NCBI RefSeq assembly: GCF_027706725.1
Contig: NZ_JAQFWQ010000061.1
Span: forward strand, 1 to 42,610
Direction: 5' to 3'
Source of the DNA: Nocardiopsis endophytica
Lineage (GTDB): Bacteria > Actinomycetota > Actinomycetes > Streptosporangiales > Streptosporangiaceae
DNA length: 42,610 nucleotides
Of the stretch, positions 31,326-39,948 are shown piece after piece. Position 1 is the first letter of the stretch. Each line of letters opens with the position of its first letter. Made by a program: the position numbers and the translations under genes. The notes beneath the pieces are model-generated. The model was not told where the DNA came from, made no database searches, and saw nothing but the letters and a program-made list of their open reading frames with translations.

Positions 31326-32528
31326 GTGGACCTCGACCTGACCCCCGCCCAGCGCGCCTTCCGCAATGAGGTGCGCGACTGGCTGCGCCGCAACGCCCCC
31401 GCCGACCCGCTGCCGCCCATGGACGGCGCCGAAGGGTTCGAGGCCCACCGCGACTGGGAGCGCACCCTGGGGCGGGCCCACCTGTCGGCCGTCACCTGGC
31501 CGACCCGGTACGGCGGCCGCGCCGCCGGAGCGGTCGAGGGGCTGCTCTTCGACGAGGAGTACCACGCGGCCGGCGCGCCCGAGCGCGTCTCCCAGAACGG
31601 CATCGGCCTGCTGGCCCCCACGCTCCTGGCCCACGGCACCCCCGAGCAGTGCGCGCGCGTACTGCCCCCGATGGCCGCCGGGGAGGTCGTCTGGGCGCAG
31701 GCCTGGTCCGAGCCCGGGGCCGGAAGCGACCTGGCCGCGATCCGCTCCCGCGCCGAGCGCGCCGAGGACCCCGAGCGCGGCCCCGGCTGGCTCCTCCACG
31801 GCCAGAAGACGTGGAGCTCGCGCGCCGCCTTCGCCGACCGCGGCTTCGGGCTCTTCCGCACCTCCCCCGAGCGCCACCGCGGCCTGACGTACCTCATGTT
31901 CGGCCTGGACGCCCCCGGCCTGACCCGCCGCCCCATCGGCCGCCTGGACGGCCGCCCCGCCTTCGCCGAGCTGTTCTTCGACGGGGTGTTCGTGCCCGAC
32001 GCCGACGTCATCGGCGCCCCCGGCGACGGGTGGCGGATCGCCATGGGCACCGCCGCCGGGGAGCGCGGGACCGGCTTGCGCGGCCCCGGCCGGTTCCTGG
32101 CCTCCGCCCACCGGCTGGCGGCGCTGCGCCGCGAGCGCGAGCACCGAGGCGGGCGCGGAGCCGGGCTCAGAGCCGGGCACGGGGGCGCGGCCGGGAGCGA
32201 AGGCACGGAGGCGGCCGACCGGGTCGCCCGCGCGTGGATCGGCGCCCAGGCCTACCGCCTGCACGCCTATGCCGCCGCCTGCGCGGACGGGCCCCCGGAC
32301 GCGGGCGAGGCGAGCATGAACAAGCTCTTCTGGTCCGAGCTCGACACCGACCTGCACGAGACCGCGCTGGACCTGCTCGGCCCCGAGGCCGAACTCGACG
32401 GGCCGTGGATGCGCGGCCACGTGTTCTCCCTGGCCGGGCCCGTCTACGCCGGGACCAACGAGATCCAGCGCGACATCGTCGCCGAGCGCGTGCTGGGCCT
32501 GCCCCGGCCCCGGAGGAGTGACCGCTGA
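31326..32528 (+). CDS. ipdE1: IpdE1-like acyl-CoA dehydrogenase (FadE30), alpha subunit
   Basis: With IpdE2 this forms a heterotetrameric FAD enzyme that dehydrogenates 5-OH-HIP-CoA, the first beta-oxidation step on the propionyl side chain. It has 400 residues. Motifs: SAVTWPTRYGGRAAG, QAWSEPGAGSDLAAIRSRAE, HGQKTWSSRAAFADRG and SLAGPVYAGTNEIQRDIV; the position of the common catalytic Glu is Ala (YAGT), as in long-chain and steroid-type enzymes. GTG 31326 has GGAGGG 7 bases upstream and gives the usual N-terminus MDLDLTPAQRAF; ATG 31272 is an alternative. Stop and next start overlap (TGATG), coupling it to ipdE2. Confidence 0.85.
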   Translation: MDLDLTPAQRAFRNEVRDWLRRNAPADPLPPMDGAEGFEAHRDWERTLGRAHLSAVTWPTRYGGRAAGAVEGLLFDEEYHAAGAPERVSQNGIGLLAPTLLAHGTPEQCARVLPPMAAGEVVWAQAWSEPGAGSDLAAIRSRAERAEDPERGPGWLLHGQKTWSSRAAFADRGFGLFRTSPERHRGLTYLMFGLDAPGLTRRPIGRLDGRPAFAELFFDGVFVPDADVIGAPGDGWRIAMGTAAGERGTGLRGPGRFLASAHRLAALRREREHRGGRGAGLRAGHGGAAGSEGTEAADRVARAWIGAQAYRLHAYAAACADGPPDAGEASMNKLFWSELDTDLHETALDLLGPEAELDGPWMRGHVFSLAGPVYAGTNEIQRDIVAERVLGLPRPRRSDR

Positions 32529-33592
32529 TGCGCTTCGCCCCCACCCGCGAGCAGCTCCTGTTCTCCCGCACCCTGGACGACCTGCTGGGCGCCGGCGCGC
32601 CCGGGGCGGCCGCGCGCGCCTGGTCGCGCGGCGACCGCGGCCCCGGCGAACGCCTGTGGCGCGGGCTCGCCGAGGCGGGCCTGTTCGGCCTGGCCGTGCC
32701 CGAGGAGCACGGCGGTGTGGGCCTGCGGCCGGTCGAACTCGCCCTGGGCATGGTCGAGGCCGGGCGGCACGCCGTCCCCGGCCCCCTGGTCGAGACGGCG
32801 GCCGCGGCGGTCCTGCTCGGCGGGGCGGGCCCGGTCCCCGGAACCGGCGGCGCACACCCCGCGGCGCGGATCGCCGACGGCGGGCTGGCGGTCTCCCTTG
32901 CCGTCCCGCCGTGGACGCCGCACGCCCTGGACGCCGACTGGGCCGGAGCGGTCATCGTGCTGGAGGGCGGGGCGGTACACGCCGCCGAGCCGGTAGAGCC
33001 CCTGGAATCGCTCGACCCGGCCCGAAAGCCGTGGCGGGTGCGGGCCGCCGCTCCCCTGCCGGGCGGCCCGCCAGGCGCCCCGACCGGAGACGCGGCTGAC
33101 GCCCCCCACGGCGGAACCGCCGCCCTCGCCTTCGACCTGGCCGTGCTGTGCTGCGCCGCGCAGGCGCTCGGCGCCGGGGAGCGCCTGCTGGAGGCCACCG
33201 TCGAGCACGTGAAGACCCGGCACCAGTTCGGCCAGGCCGTGGGCGGGTTCCAGGCGGTGCGCCACCGGCTGGCCGACACCGCGACCGCCCTGCACTTCGC
33301 CCGGCCGCTGGTCCTGGGGGCCGCCGCCGCGTTCGGGGCCGGTACGGAGGACCCGGCCACCGCCCTCCTGCGCGCCCGCGACGCCTCCGCCGCCAAGGCC
33401 GCCGCCTGCGACGCCGCCCACACCGCCGCGCGGACCGCCCTGCAGCTGCACGGCGCCATCGGCTACACCGACGAGTTCCCGCCCTCCCTGTGGATCCGCA
33501 AGGCGCACGCGCTCCGGCGCGCCTGGGGTTCCCCGGCCGCGCACCGCGCCCGCGTCCTGGAGGCCCTGGACCACGCGGCCGCCCACCGATGA
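32528..33592 (+). CDS. ipdE2: IpdE2-like acyl-CoA dehydrogenase (FadE33), beta subunit
   Basis: This 354-residue FadE-like protein is the probable beta partner of IpdE1. It is shorter than ordinary acyl-CoA dehydrogenases, with N-terminal FAPTREQLLFSRTLDDLLG, LFGLAVPEEHGGVGL, and the C-terminal FAD/dimer segments HVKTRHQFGQAVGGFQAV and LQLHGAIGYTDEFPPSLW. It lacks the middle substrate-binding Ser/Asp pattern of alpha subunits, typical for beta subunits. In mycobacteria ipdE1 and ipdE2 are in separate operons; here they overlap. The stop TGA lies inside palindrome copy F. I name it by partnership; another FadE of the regulon (FadE32) cannot be excluded. Confidence 0.78.
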   Translation: MRFAPTREQLLFSRTLDDLLGAGAPGAAARAWSRGDRGPGERLWRGLAEAGLFGLAVPEEHGGVGLRPVELALGMVEAGRHAVPGPLVETAAAAVLLGGAGPVPGTGGAHPAARIADGGLAVSLAVPPWTPHALDADWAGAVIVLEGGAVHAAEPVEPLESLDPARKPWRVRAAAPLPGGPPGAPTGDAADAPHGGTAALAFDLAVLCCAAQALGAGERLLEATVEHVKTRHQFGQAVGGFQAVRHRLADTATALHFARPLVLGAAAAFGAGTEDPATALLRARDASAAKAAACDAAHTAARTALQLHGAIGYTDEFPPSLWIRKAHALRRAWGSPAAHRARVLEALDHAAAHR

Positions 33593-33650
33593 TCTCGACG
33601 GAAGTGCTGTCAAAACCGCCGGAATGACAGCACTCCTGTCGAGATCATCG
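33587..33650. repeat. Dispersed palindrome, copy F (subfamily III)
   Basis: The long imperfect arms CGATGATCTCGAC...AGTGCTGTCA and TGACAGCACT...GTCGAGATCATCG form a 64-bp element. It keeps the TGATCTCG frame of the other copies but has a different interior. It supplies the ipdE2 stop codon and ends 22 bp before the stop of the convergent phospholipase D-like gene. Confidence 0.8.
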
Positions 33651-33671
33651 CCGAGAAGGCGGAGGCCGGCC

Positions 33672-34910
33672 TCAGAAGAACGGGCGCAGCGGCCCGATGA
33701 TGCGCTCGGTGAGCTTGGCCAGGAGCGGCCTGCGGCTCCACGCCGCCTCGCTCAGCGGCGTGGCGTTCGCGATGTCGTTGGCGAAGATCTCCTCCAGGTG
33801 GCGGGCCATCCCGTCGTCGAAGATCTCCACGTTGATCTCGTGGTTGCCGGTCAGGCTCAGCCGGTCCACGTTGGCGGTTCCCACGGTGGACCACCGCCCG
33901 TCGATGGTCGCGGTCTTGGCGTGCACCATGGCGTCCTGGAAGCGCCACAGCGTCACCCCGCCCCGCAGCAGCGACGCGTACAGCCCCCGGGACAGCCAGT
34001 CGGCGATCACGTGGTTGGACTCGTCCGGGACCAGGACCCGCACGTCCACCCCGCGCCGGGCCGCCGCCGCCAGCGCGTCCAGGATCTCCCGGTCCGGCAG
34101 GAAGTAGGCTTGGGTGATGTAGATGTGCTCGCGCGCCCGGTCGATCGCGTCCAGGTACATCCCCCGGATCGGGTAGACCAGCAGGTCGGGCTGGTTGCGC
34201 TGGGAGCGCACCGACGGCGTCCACTGCGCCCGTCCGAACGCCGACAGCCGCGGCGCCCCCGCCCGCCGGTGCCGGTTCCAGAACTCGCAGAACGCGTTCT
34301 CCAGCTCCCAGACCGCCGGACCCACCAGGCGCAGGTGGGTGTCGCGCCACTCGGTGGCGTAGGCCGCCCCCACGTTGTAGCCGCCGACGAAGCCGACCTC
34401 GCCGTCGACCGACAGGATCTTGCGGTGGTCGCGCCCGAGCTTGCGCACGTCCAGCAGCAGCACGCCGGGGTGCACCACCGGGAAGCGCAGCACGTGCACC
34501 GACGGCGGGAAGCGGAAGAAGGAGCGCGGCACCACCAGGTTGGCGAAGCCGTCGTAGACGACGTACACCTCCACGCCCCGCTCGGCGGCGGCGATCAGCT
34601 CCCGCTTGAACCGCCGCCCGACCTGGTCGCCCTTGATGATGTAGGACTCGAACAGGATCCGGGTGCGGGCGCCGCGGATCGCCTCCAGCATGTCGGAGAA
34701 CAGGTCCTCGCCGTAGGTGTAGGTGGTCACCAGCGTCTCGCCGACCGGCAGCTCCTTGGGCGCCGTCCGGGGGAAGTTCGCCCGGCGCGGGCGCACCCGC
34801 TTGCGCCACAGGTCGATGCCGACCAGCCCGAGGACCGCGGCCGCCTGGGCCGCCAACAGCGCCGCGACCACCCGCTTGACGACGGTGATGACCGTGGATC
34901 TTCGTACCAT
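33672..34910 (-). CDS. Phospholipase D/cardiolipin synthase-like membrane protein
   Basis: This 412-residue protein has one N-terminal membrane span (AALLAAQAAAVLGLVGIDLW) and two PLD (HKD) domains: HRKILSVD near residue 160 and HAKTATID near residue 325, each the full H-x-K-x4-D motif followed by Gly-rich VGGYN and VGTANVD. This is the layout of bacterial cardiolipin synthases, which join phosphatidylglycerol or CDP-diacylglycerol at the membrane. Between the domains it has the usual ITQAYFLPDREILDAL segment. It stands alone, convergent with ipdE2 and 146 bp from thrS. Another PLD-family lipid enzyme is possible. Confidence 0.82.
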   Translation of the reverse strand: MVRRSTVITVVKRVVAALLAAQAAAVLGLVGIDLWRKRVRPRRANFPRTAPKELPVGETLVTTYTYGEDLFSDMLEAIRGARTRILFESYIIKGDQVGRRFKRELIAAAERGVEVYVVYDGFANLVVPRSFFRFPPSVHVLRFPVVHPGVLLLDVRKLGRDHRKILSVDGEVGFVGGYNVGAAYATEWRDTHLRLVGPAVWELENAFCEFWNRHRRAGAPRLSAFGRAQWTPSVRSQRNQPDLLVYPIRGMYLDAIDRAREHIYITQAYFLPDREILDALAAAARRGVDVRVLVPDESNHVIADWLSRGLYASLLRGGVTLWRFQDAMVHAKTATIDGRWSTVGTANVDRLSLTGNHEINVEIFDDGMARHLEEIFANDIANATPLSEAAWSRRPLLAKLTERIIGPLRPFF

Positions 34911-34999
34911 TGCGTCAGTCTCCGGTCCCTGCCCGACCGGCGTCGGACGGGCACCAAGCTACCGTTCCGGCCCCCTCTGCGCCGCGCACCGCGACACGG

Positions 35000-35034
35000 C
35001 CGTGTCCCCCGCCGCCGCGCGGCAGGGGACACGG
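35000..35034 (-). terminator. Hairpin downstream of thrS
   Basis: CCGTGTCCCC and GGGGACACGG arms (10 bp) with an inner GC-rich loop. It lies 22 bp after the thrS stop on the minus strand. Confidence 0.6.
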
Positions 35035-35056
35035 ATGCGGTGCGCCGGAAGGAGGG

Positions 35057-37030
35057 CTACCGCCGCTCGCGCACGGCGGCCAGGATCTCCTCGGCCGCCT
35101 CGTCCAGCGGCACCCCGTTCTTCTGCGAGCCGTCCCGGTAGCGGAAGGAGACGGCGCCCTTGGCGATGTCCTCGTCACCGGCCAGCAGCATGAAGGGGAC
35201 CTTCTGCTTCTGGGCGTTGCGGATCTTCTTCTGCATCCGGTCGTCGCTGGCGTCGACGTCGAACCGGACGCCCTGCCCGCGCAGCCGCTCGGCGAACCGC
35301 TCCAGGTAGGGCACGTGCTCGTCGGCGATGGGGATGCCGACCGCCTGCACCGGGGCCAGCCAGGCCGGGAACGCCCCGGCGTAGTGCTCCAGCAGCACGG
35401 CGAAGAACCGCTCGATCGAGCCGAACAGCGCGCGGTGGATGACCACCGGCTGCTGCCGGGTGCCGTCCGCGGCGGTGAACTGCAGGTCGAAGCGCTCGGG
35501 CATGTTGAAGTCGACCTGGATGGTCGACATCTGCCAGGTGCGGCCGATGGCGTCGCGGGCCTGGACCGAGATCTTCGGGCCGTAGAAGGCGGCCCCGGCC
35601 GGGTCCAGGACCAGCTCCAGGCCCTGCTTCTCGGCGGCGGCGCGGAGCGCCTCGGTGGACTCCTCCCACACCTCGTCGGTGCCGACGAACTTCTCCGGGT
35701 CCTTGGTGGACAGCTCCAGGTAGAAGTCGTCCAGGCCGTAGTCGCGCAGCAGGTCCAGCACGAAGGTCAGCAGCGAGTCGAGCTCGCCGGCCATCTGCTC
35801 CCTGCTGCAGTAGATGTGCGCGTCGTCCTGGGTGAAGCCGCGGGCCCGGGTCAGGCCGTGCACCACGCCCGACTTCTCGTACCGGTAGACGGTCCCGAAC
35901 TCGAACAGGCGCAGCGGCAGCTCCCGGTAGGAGCGCCCGCGCGCGTCGAAGATCAGGTGGTGCATCGGGCAGTTCATCGGCTTGAGGTAGTAGTCCACCC
36001 CGTCGTCGAGCTGCATGGGGGGGTACATGCCGTCGGCGTACCAGTCCAGGTGGCCCGACTTCTCGAACAGCCTGGCCTTGGTGGCGTGCGGGGTGTTGAC
36101 GAACTCGTAGCCCGCCTGCTCGTGCCGCCGGCGCGAGTAGTCCTCCATCTCCTTGCGGATCACCCCGCCCTTGGGGTGGAAGACCGCCAGGCCCGACCCG
36201 ATCTCCTCGGGGAAGGAGAACAGGTCCAGCTCGGCGCCGAGCCTGCGGTGGTCGCGCTTCTCGGCCTCCTCCAGGAAGGCGAGGTAGGCCTTGAGGGCGT
36301 CCTTGGTCTCCCACGCGGTGCCGTAGATGCGCTGGAGCTGGGGGTTGGTCTCCTTGCCGCGCCAGTAGGCGGCGGCCGAGCGCATCAGCTTGAAGGCCGG
36401 GATCGCCTTGGTGGTGGGCAGGTGCGGGCCCCGGCACAGGTCCTTCCAGCACAGCTCGCCGGTGCGGGGGTGCACGTTGTCGTAGATGGTCAGGCCGCCC
36501 TCGCCGACCTCCACCGAGGCCCCGTCGGCGGCCTGGCCGGCGCCGCCCTTGAGGCCGATGAGCTCCATCTTGTAGGGCTCGGTCGCCAGCTCCTCGCGGG
36601 CCTGGTCGTCGGTGACCTCGCGGCGGTCGAAGCGCTGGCCCTGCTTGACGATCTCCTGCATCTTCTTCTCGAGACGCTTGAGGTCGTTGGGGGTGAAGGG
36701 CTCGGCGACGTCGAAGTCGTAGTAGAAGCCGTTCTCCACGGGCGGGCCGATGCCCAGCTTGGCCTCGGGGAACAGCTCCTGGACGGCCTGCGCGAGCACG
36801 TGCGCGGCGGAGTGGCGCAGGATGGAGCGGCCGTCCTCGGAGGAGATCTCCACGGGCTCGACCACGTCGCCCTCGGACAGCTCCCAGGCGAGGTCGCGCA
36901 GCTCCCCGCCCACGCGCGCGGCGATCACGGTCCGGCCGTCCGCCTCCAACGCCTGGCCGGCCGTCGTCCCCGCCGCCACCGAACGCTCGGTTCCGGCGAG
37001 GGTGATACGCAGCTCTGGCACGGCGGACAC
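35057..37030 (-). CDS. thrS: Threonyl-tRNA synthetase
   Basis: This charges tRNA-Thr with threonine. At 657 residues it is full length, with all domains: N-terminal TGS domain (residues 1-65), editing domain with [10 protein letters not shown] and [12 protein letters not shown], class II catalytic core (motif 1 near [11 protein letters not shown], zinc Cys in [10 protein letters not shown], motif 2 [17 protein letters not shown], motif 3 [18 protein letters not shown]) and a C-terminal anticodon-binding domain. GTG 37030 is chosen because AAGGAG lies 5 bases upstream and the product begins [13 protein letters not shown], the normal TGS start. No T-box leader is visible in the 219-bp upstream region. 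It is a single-gene unit. Confidence 0.95.
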   Translation of the reverse strand: MSAVPELRITLAGTERSVAAGTTAGQALEADGRTVIAARVGGELRDLAWELSEGDVVEPVEISSEDGRSILRHSAAHVLAQAVQELFPEAKLGIGPPVENGFYYDFDVAEPFTPNDLKRLEKKMQEIVKQGQRFDRREVTDDQAREELATEPYKMELIGLKGGAGQAADGASVEVGEGGLTIYDNVHPRTGELCWKDLCRGPHLPTTKAIPAFKLMRSAAAYWRGKETNPQLQRIYGTAWETKDALKAYLAFLEEAEKRDHRRLGAELDLFSFPEEIGSGLAVFHPKGGVIRKEMEDYSRRRHEQAGYEFVNTPHATKARLFEKSGHLDWYADGMYPPMQLDDGVDYYLKPMNCPMHHLIFDARGRSYRELPLRLFEFGTVYRYEKSGVVHGLTRARGFTQDDAHIYCSREQMAGELDSLLTFVLDLLRDYGLDDFYLELSTKDPEKFVGTDEVWEESTEALRAAAEKQGLELVLDPAGAAFYGPKISVQARDAIGRTWQMSTIQVDFNMPERFDLQFTAADGTRQQPVVIHRALFGSIERFFAVLLEHYAGAFPAWLAPVQAVGIPIADEHVPYLERFAERLRGQGVRFDVDASDDRMQKKIRNAQKQKVPFMLLAGDEDIAKGAVSFRYRDGSQKNGVPLDEAAEEILAAVRERR

Positions 37031-37249
37031 GGTGGCTCCTTGTCTCGGTGTTCGTGGGCGGGGAGGGGCCGGGTGCGCTGTAACGGCCGCGCGCCGCCTC
37101 CCACGCCCGATGCTATCGGTTGGCCGGGCCCGGACCGGCCGCCGCGCGCTGATCGCGGCGGGGTACCGCGAGCGCCCGCACGGGTATGCAACCCGCGGAG
37201 GTGGAAACCGGACACCGGTGGACACTCGGCAGGAACAGGGGGGCGCGGA

Positions 37250-38416
37250 GTGCGCATCGTGATCGTTGGGGCCGGCATCGCCGGGCTGGCGCTGGCGCTG
37301 GCGCTGCACCGCTCGGGGCGGCGCTGCGTGGTGCTGGAGCAGTCCCGCGGGTTCGCGCCGGTCGGGGCCGGGGTGCAGCTGGCCCCCAACGCCTCCCGGC
37401 TGCTGCTGCGGCTGGGCCTGGGCGACCGGCTGGCCGAGGTGTCGGTGCGCCCGGCCCGGCGCGAGGTGCTGGAGGGCACGGACGGGCGGCTGCTGCACTC
37501 CACGCCGTTGGGCGAGGAGATGGAGAAGCGCTACGGCGCCCCCTTCTACACGCTGCTCCGCTCCGACCTGCACGCCCTTCTATTGGAGGCGGTGCCCGAG
37601 GGGACGGTGCGCACCGAGCACTACGTCACCGACATCCTGGAGAACAGCGACGAGGTGGCGCTGCACTGCGCCGACGGGCGGCAGGTGCACGGGGACGTGG
37701 CGGTCGGCGCGGACGGGGTGCACTCGTCGGTGCGGGCGCTGCTGAGGCCCGAGCACCACCGGCCCTCGGGGCAGACCGTCTACCGCGGCCTGGTCCCCGG
37801 GTCGGCCGCGCCCGAGACGGCGGCCGACCCGGGGGTGCGGGTGTGGATCGGGCCGGACCGGTACTTCGCCCGGTACCCGGTGTCCGGGGGGCGGCGGATC
37901 AGCTTCAACGCGATGGTCCCCGGGCCCGGTCCGGGTCCGGGGTCGTGGACGGCGGGCGGGCGCGTGGAGGTGCTCAACCGGGCCTTCGAAGGGTGGGCGC
38001 CGGAGGTGCTGGAGACCGTCGCCGCCGCCCAGTGGGTCGGCGAGTGGGGGCTGCAGGACCGGGACCCGGTCCCGGCGTGGACCAGCGGGCGGGTGGGCCT
38101 GGTGGGCGACGCCGCGCACCCGATGCTCCCCTTCTTCGCGCAGGGGGCCGACCAGGCGGTGGAGGACGCGGTGGTGCTGGCGCGCTGCCTCCGCGGGGCC
38201 ACGGCGCTCACGGCGGGGCGGGCGCTGGCGCGGTACGCGGCGTCGCGGCGCGCGCGCACGGACCGCATCCACGCCCTGGGGCGCAGCGCCATGGAGGTGC
38301 TGGCACGGGAGGGCGGCATGCCCGACGGGCGGCCCGGCCTGCTGGCCGACGTCGAGATGGAGAACGCCGACTGGGTGTTCGGGCACGACGCGGACGAGGA
38401 GGCGCCGCCGGCGTGA
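37250..38416 (+). CDS. FAD-dependent monooxygenase (salicylate/aromatic hydroxylase type)
   Basis: This is a 388-residue flavoprotein hydroxylase of the UbiH/PHBH group. The FAD motif GxGxxG is [20 protein letters not shown] at the very N-terminus, the second nucleotide motif is [15 protein letters not shown], and [22 protein letters not shown] is the GD FAD-ribityl motif. Substrates of the family are usually aromatic acids and cofactor NADH, but nothing nearby names one. The GTG start at 37250 has AGGGGG about 8 bases upstream. It is divergent from thrS and stands alone. Confidence 0.85.
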   Translation: MRIVIVGAGIAGLALALALHRSGRRCVVLEQSRGFAPVGAGVQLAPNASRLLLRLGLGDRLAEVSVRPARREVLEGTDGRLLHSTPLGEEMEKRYGAPFYTLLRSDLHALLLEAVPEGTVRTEHYVTDILENSDEVALHCADGRQVHGDVAVGADGVHSSVRALLRPEHHRPSGQTVYRGLVPGSAAPETAADPGVRVWIGPDRYFARYPVSGGRRISFNAMVPGPGPGPGSWTAGGRVEVLNRAFEGWAPEVLETVAAAQWVGEWGLQDRDPVPAWTSGRVGLVGDAAHPMLPFFAQGADQAVEDAVVLARCLRGATALTAGRALARYAASRRARTDRIHALGRSAMEVLAREGGMPDGRPGLLADVEMENADWVFGHDADEEAPPA

Positions 38417-38640
38417 GGGCCGGGGCTGCTGATCCGCCGGGGACGCCAGGGGCACGGGAGACGCCGGAGGCCCGGGGCACGGCAGAGGCGGCGGGGGGTT
38501 CAAGGGGACGCGCGCCGGTACCGGTACCGAACCCGGAGGGGCCCAGACACGCCGAATCGTGACGGAGTCCCTCCCGGTCAGCGTCCGATTCAAGGTCACG
38601 GCCCGATACCCGGGCTTGATCAGGCCGATATCCTCTGCGC

Positions 38641-39030
38641 ATGCCCAAGACCCCACTGACCGGCCTCGAAGACCAGCCGGATCCGTCGGGATCGCGCCCT
38701 TCGCCCGCCCGCACGCGCCGCTGGCGCCGTTTCAGGGCACGACTGCGCGTGTGGCGGATGCGTATGCATGCCCACCCCGTCCTCCATGTGACCTGGCGGA
38801 CCATCGTGACGATCGTCGGCGGGGCCGTGCTCACCGCCGGGATCATCATGTGTGTGACGCCGGGGCCCGGTGCCGCGGGCATCGTTCTGGGCCTGGCGAT
38901 CCTCGCCACCGAGTACGCCTGGGCGCGGGGGCTGCTGCACCGTGCGCGGATGTGGGCGCGCCGCGCCAAGGAGGCCGCGCTGGAGGCGGACCGCAGACGG
39001 CGGGAGAAGCGCGCCGCCCGGCGCAGGTGA
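38641..39030 (+). CDS. TIGR02611 / PGPGW-family membrane protein
   Basis: This is a 129-residue small membrane protein typical of actinobacteria, function unknown. The basic N-terminus (RRWRRFRARLRVWRMRM) precedes two membrane segments: TWRTIVTIVGGAVLTAGIIM and GAAGIVLGLAILATEYAW, joined by the family motif CVTPGPG. The C-terminus is a basic coiled region (KEAALEADRRRREKRAARRR). The ATG is predicted by the open frame; a clear ribosome site is not seen, so the transcript may be leaderless. A strong terminator follows after 23 bp. Confidence 0.75.
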   Translation: MPKTPLTGLEDQPDPSGSRPSPARTRRWRRFRARLRVWRMRMHAHPVLHVTWRTIVTIVGGAVLTAGIIMCVTPGPGAAGIVLGLAILATEYAWARGLLHRARMWARRAKEAALEADRRRREKRAARRR

Positions 39031-39053
39031 GCCTTCCGACCGCTGACGACCCC

Positions 39054-39099
39054 GTCCATAGGGCGCCCGGGAGACGCTTCTCCCGGGCGCCCTATGGAC
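39054..39099. terminator. Perfect 21-bp hairpin terminator
   Basis: The arm at 39054-39074 (starting GTCCATAGGGCGCCCGGG) pairs exactly with 39079-39099 across a CGCT loop. It is the only candidate terminator of the TIGR02611 gene. The core AGGGCGCCCGGGAG occurs once more at about 39116. Confidence 0.78.
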
Positions 39100-39387
39100 G
39101 TATCACGCGGGCTCAGGGCGCCCGGGAGGAGTGTCCGGGGATTCGGGCCGCATGTTTCGGGGAGGCATCCGCCCCCAATGGCCCGCGGACCGCCTCTGGC
39201 TTCTCAGGAGGCGTGTTGCGCACCTCACCCGGGCCAAGGCCGAACCGTTCGGCTCCGGCGCTGGTCCGAACGCATGGAAGGAACCGTCGGCGGACCCGCG
39301 CCCGGCGGCCGCCCCGGGCCCCGGCAGACGCCGTCCGGGGGCGGTCCCGTCGGCACGGTGTCCGGCGGGCAGGCCGAAACCCCAACG

Positions 39388-39420
39388 AAAAAGGCCGACT
39401 CCGTGGGAACGGAGCCGACC
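39388..39420 (-). terminator. Rho-independent terminator of tRNA-Val
   Basis: On the minus strand GGTCGGCTCCG-ttccca-CGGAGTCGGCC is followed by TTTTT. It is an 11-bp stem including two G-U pairs, 12 bases after the tRNA 3' end, and one of the few classical T-run terminators here. The stretch 39100-39387 otherwise holds no gene. Confidence 0.85.
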
Positions 39421-39431
39421 TTGATCCGGAG

Positions 39432-39505
39432 TGGGCGATACTGGACTCGAACCAGTGACCTCGTCGGTGTGAACGACGCGCTCTAGCCAACTGAGCTAAT
39501 CGCCC
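39432..39505 (-). tRNA. tRNA-Val (anticodon CAC)
   Basis: The cloverleaf is read on the minus strand. The acceptor is GGGCGAT with ATCGCCC, and the D-arm is GCTC/GAGC. The anticodon arm is CGTCG-TTCACAC-CGACG, which gives anticodon CAC (codon GTG). The T-arm is ACTGG-TTCGAGT-CCAGT. All stems pair. The CCA end is not encoded (the discriminator A is followed by other bases). Confidence 0.95.
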
Positions 39506-39948
39506 CGGGTGTCTCCCCGCCTGTCCGGCGGGGCGAACAATGAAAACTCTAGCGCATCCGACGGGGTGCTCGTGCAACCCGAGCACCCCAGGGGAGCGGC
39601 CCGGGCTGTGATCGAGGTCTCATCACCGGTGCCGCCCGGCCGCTCCAAGGGCGCGCAAAACGTGAAACCCCTTCGGTAAAGGGGATGTGAACGGCCGGTG
39701 GCTGCGGGGCCCACCCGAGACGCCCCCGCACGTGACGCGGCACACAGATCATCCGGAAATTCCTGGTTTCCGCAGCTCATTACAGTGACGGAGGATCGGC
39801 GAGGCTCGGCTTGGGCATCTCTTGGCGATCCGATGGCAAAAAGTCCCGCGGTTACGCGTCATACATCGCGGACGGCCGCGTTGGAGCGGGTGAGACGGCA
39901 CTACGGACCCGCATCCCGCGGGGCCGGACGAGAAAAGGTTTGGCGAAC
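39506..39948. other. 443-bp region between tRNA-Val and ssgB
   Basis: No gene is supported. It must hold promoters for the tRNA (leftward) and ssgB (rightward). 39755-39880 is less GC-rich and includes gcgtcatacatcg, a possible -10 region. A small hairpin CCCCTT-cggta-AAGGGG lies near 39668-39684. I see no known sigma-factor consensus with confidence. Confidence 0.4.

Noticed and set aside
34910-37249. Long forward open frame upstream of the FAD monooxygenase, antisense to thrS
   Set aside because: Only the part from 37250 shows family motifs. The upstream part is the shadow of threonyl-tRNA synthetase.
37031-37249. T-box or attenuator leader before thrS
   Set aside because: No T-box sequence, no antiterminator-like pair and no leader peptide rich in Thr codons could be seen.
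39668-39684. Hairpin CCCCTT-cggta-AAGGGG as a terminator
   Set aside because: It lies upstream of both flanking genes (tRNA-Val leftward, ssgB rightward), so there is no transcript for it to end.
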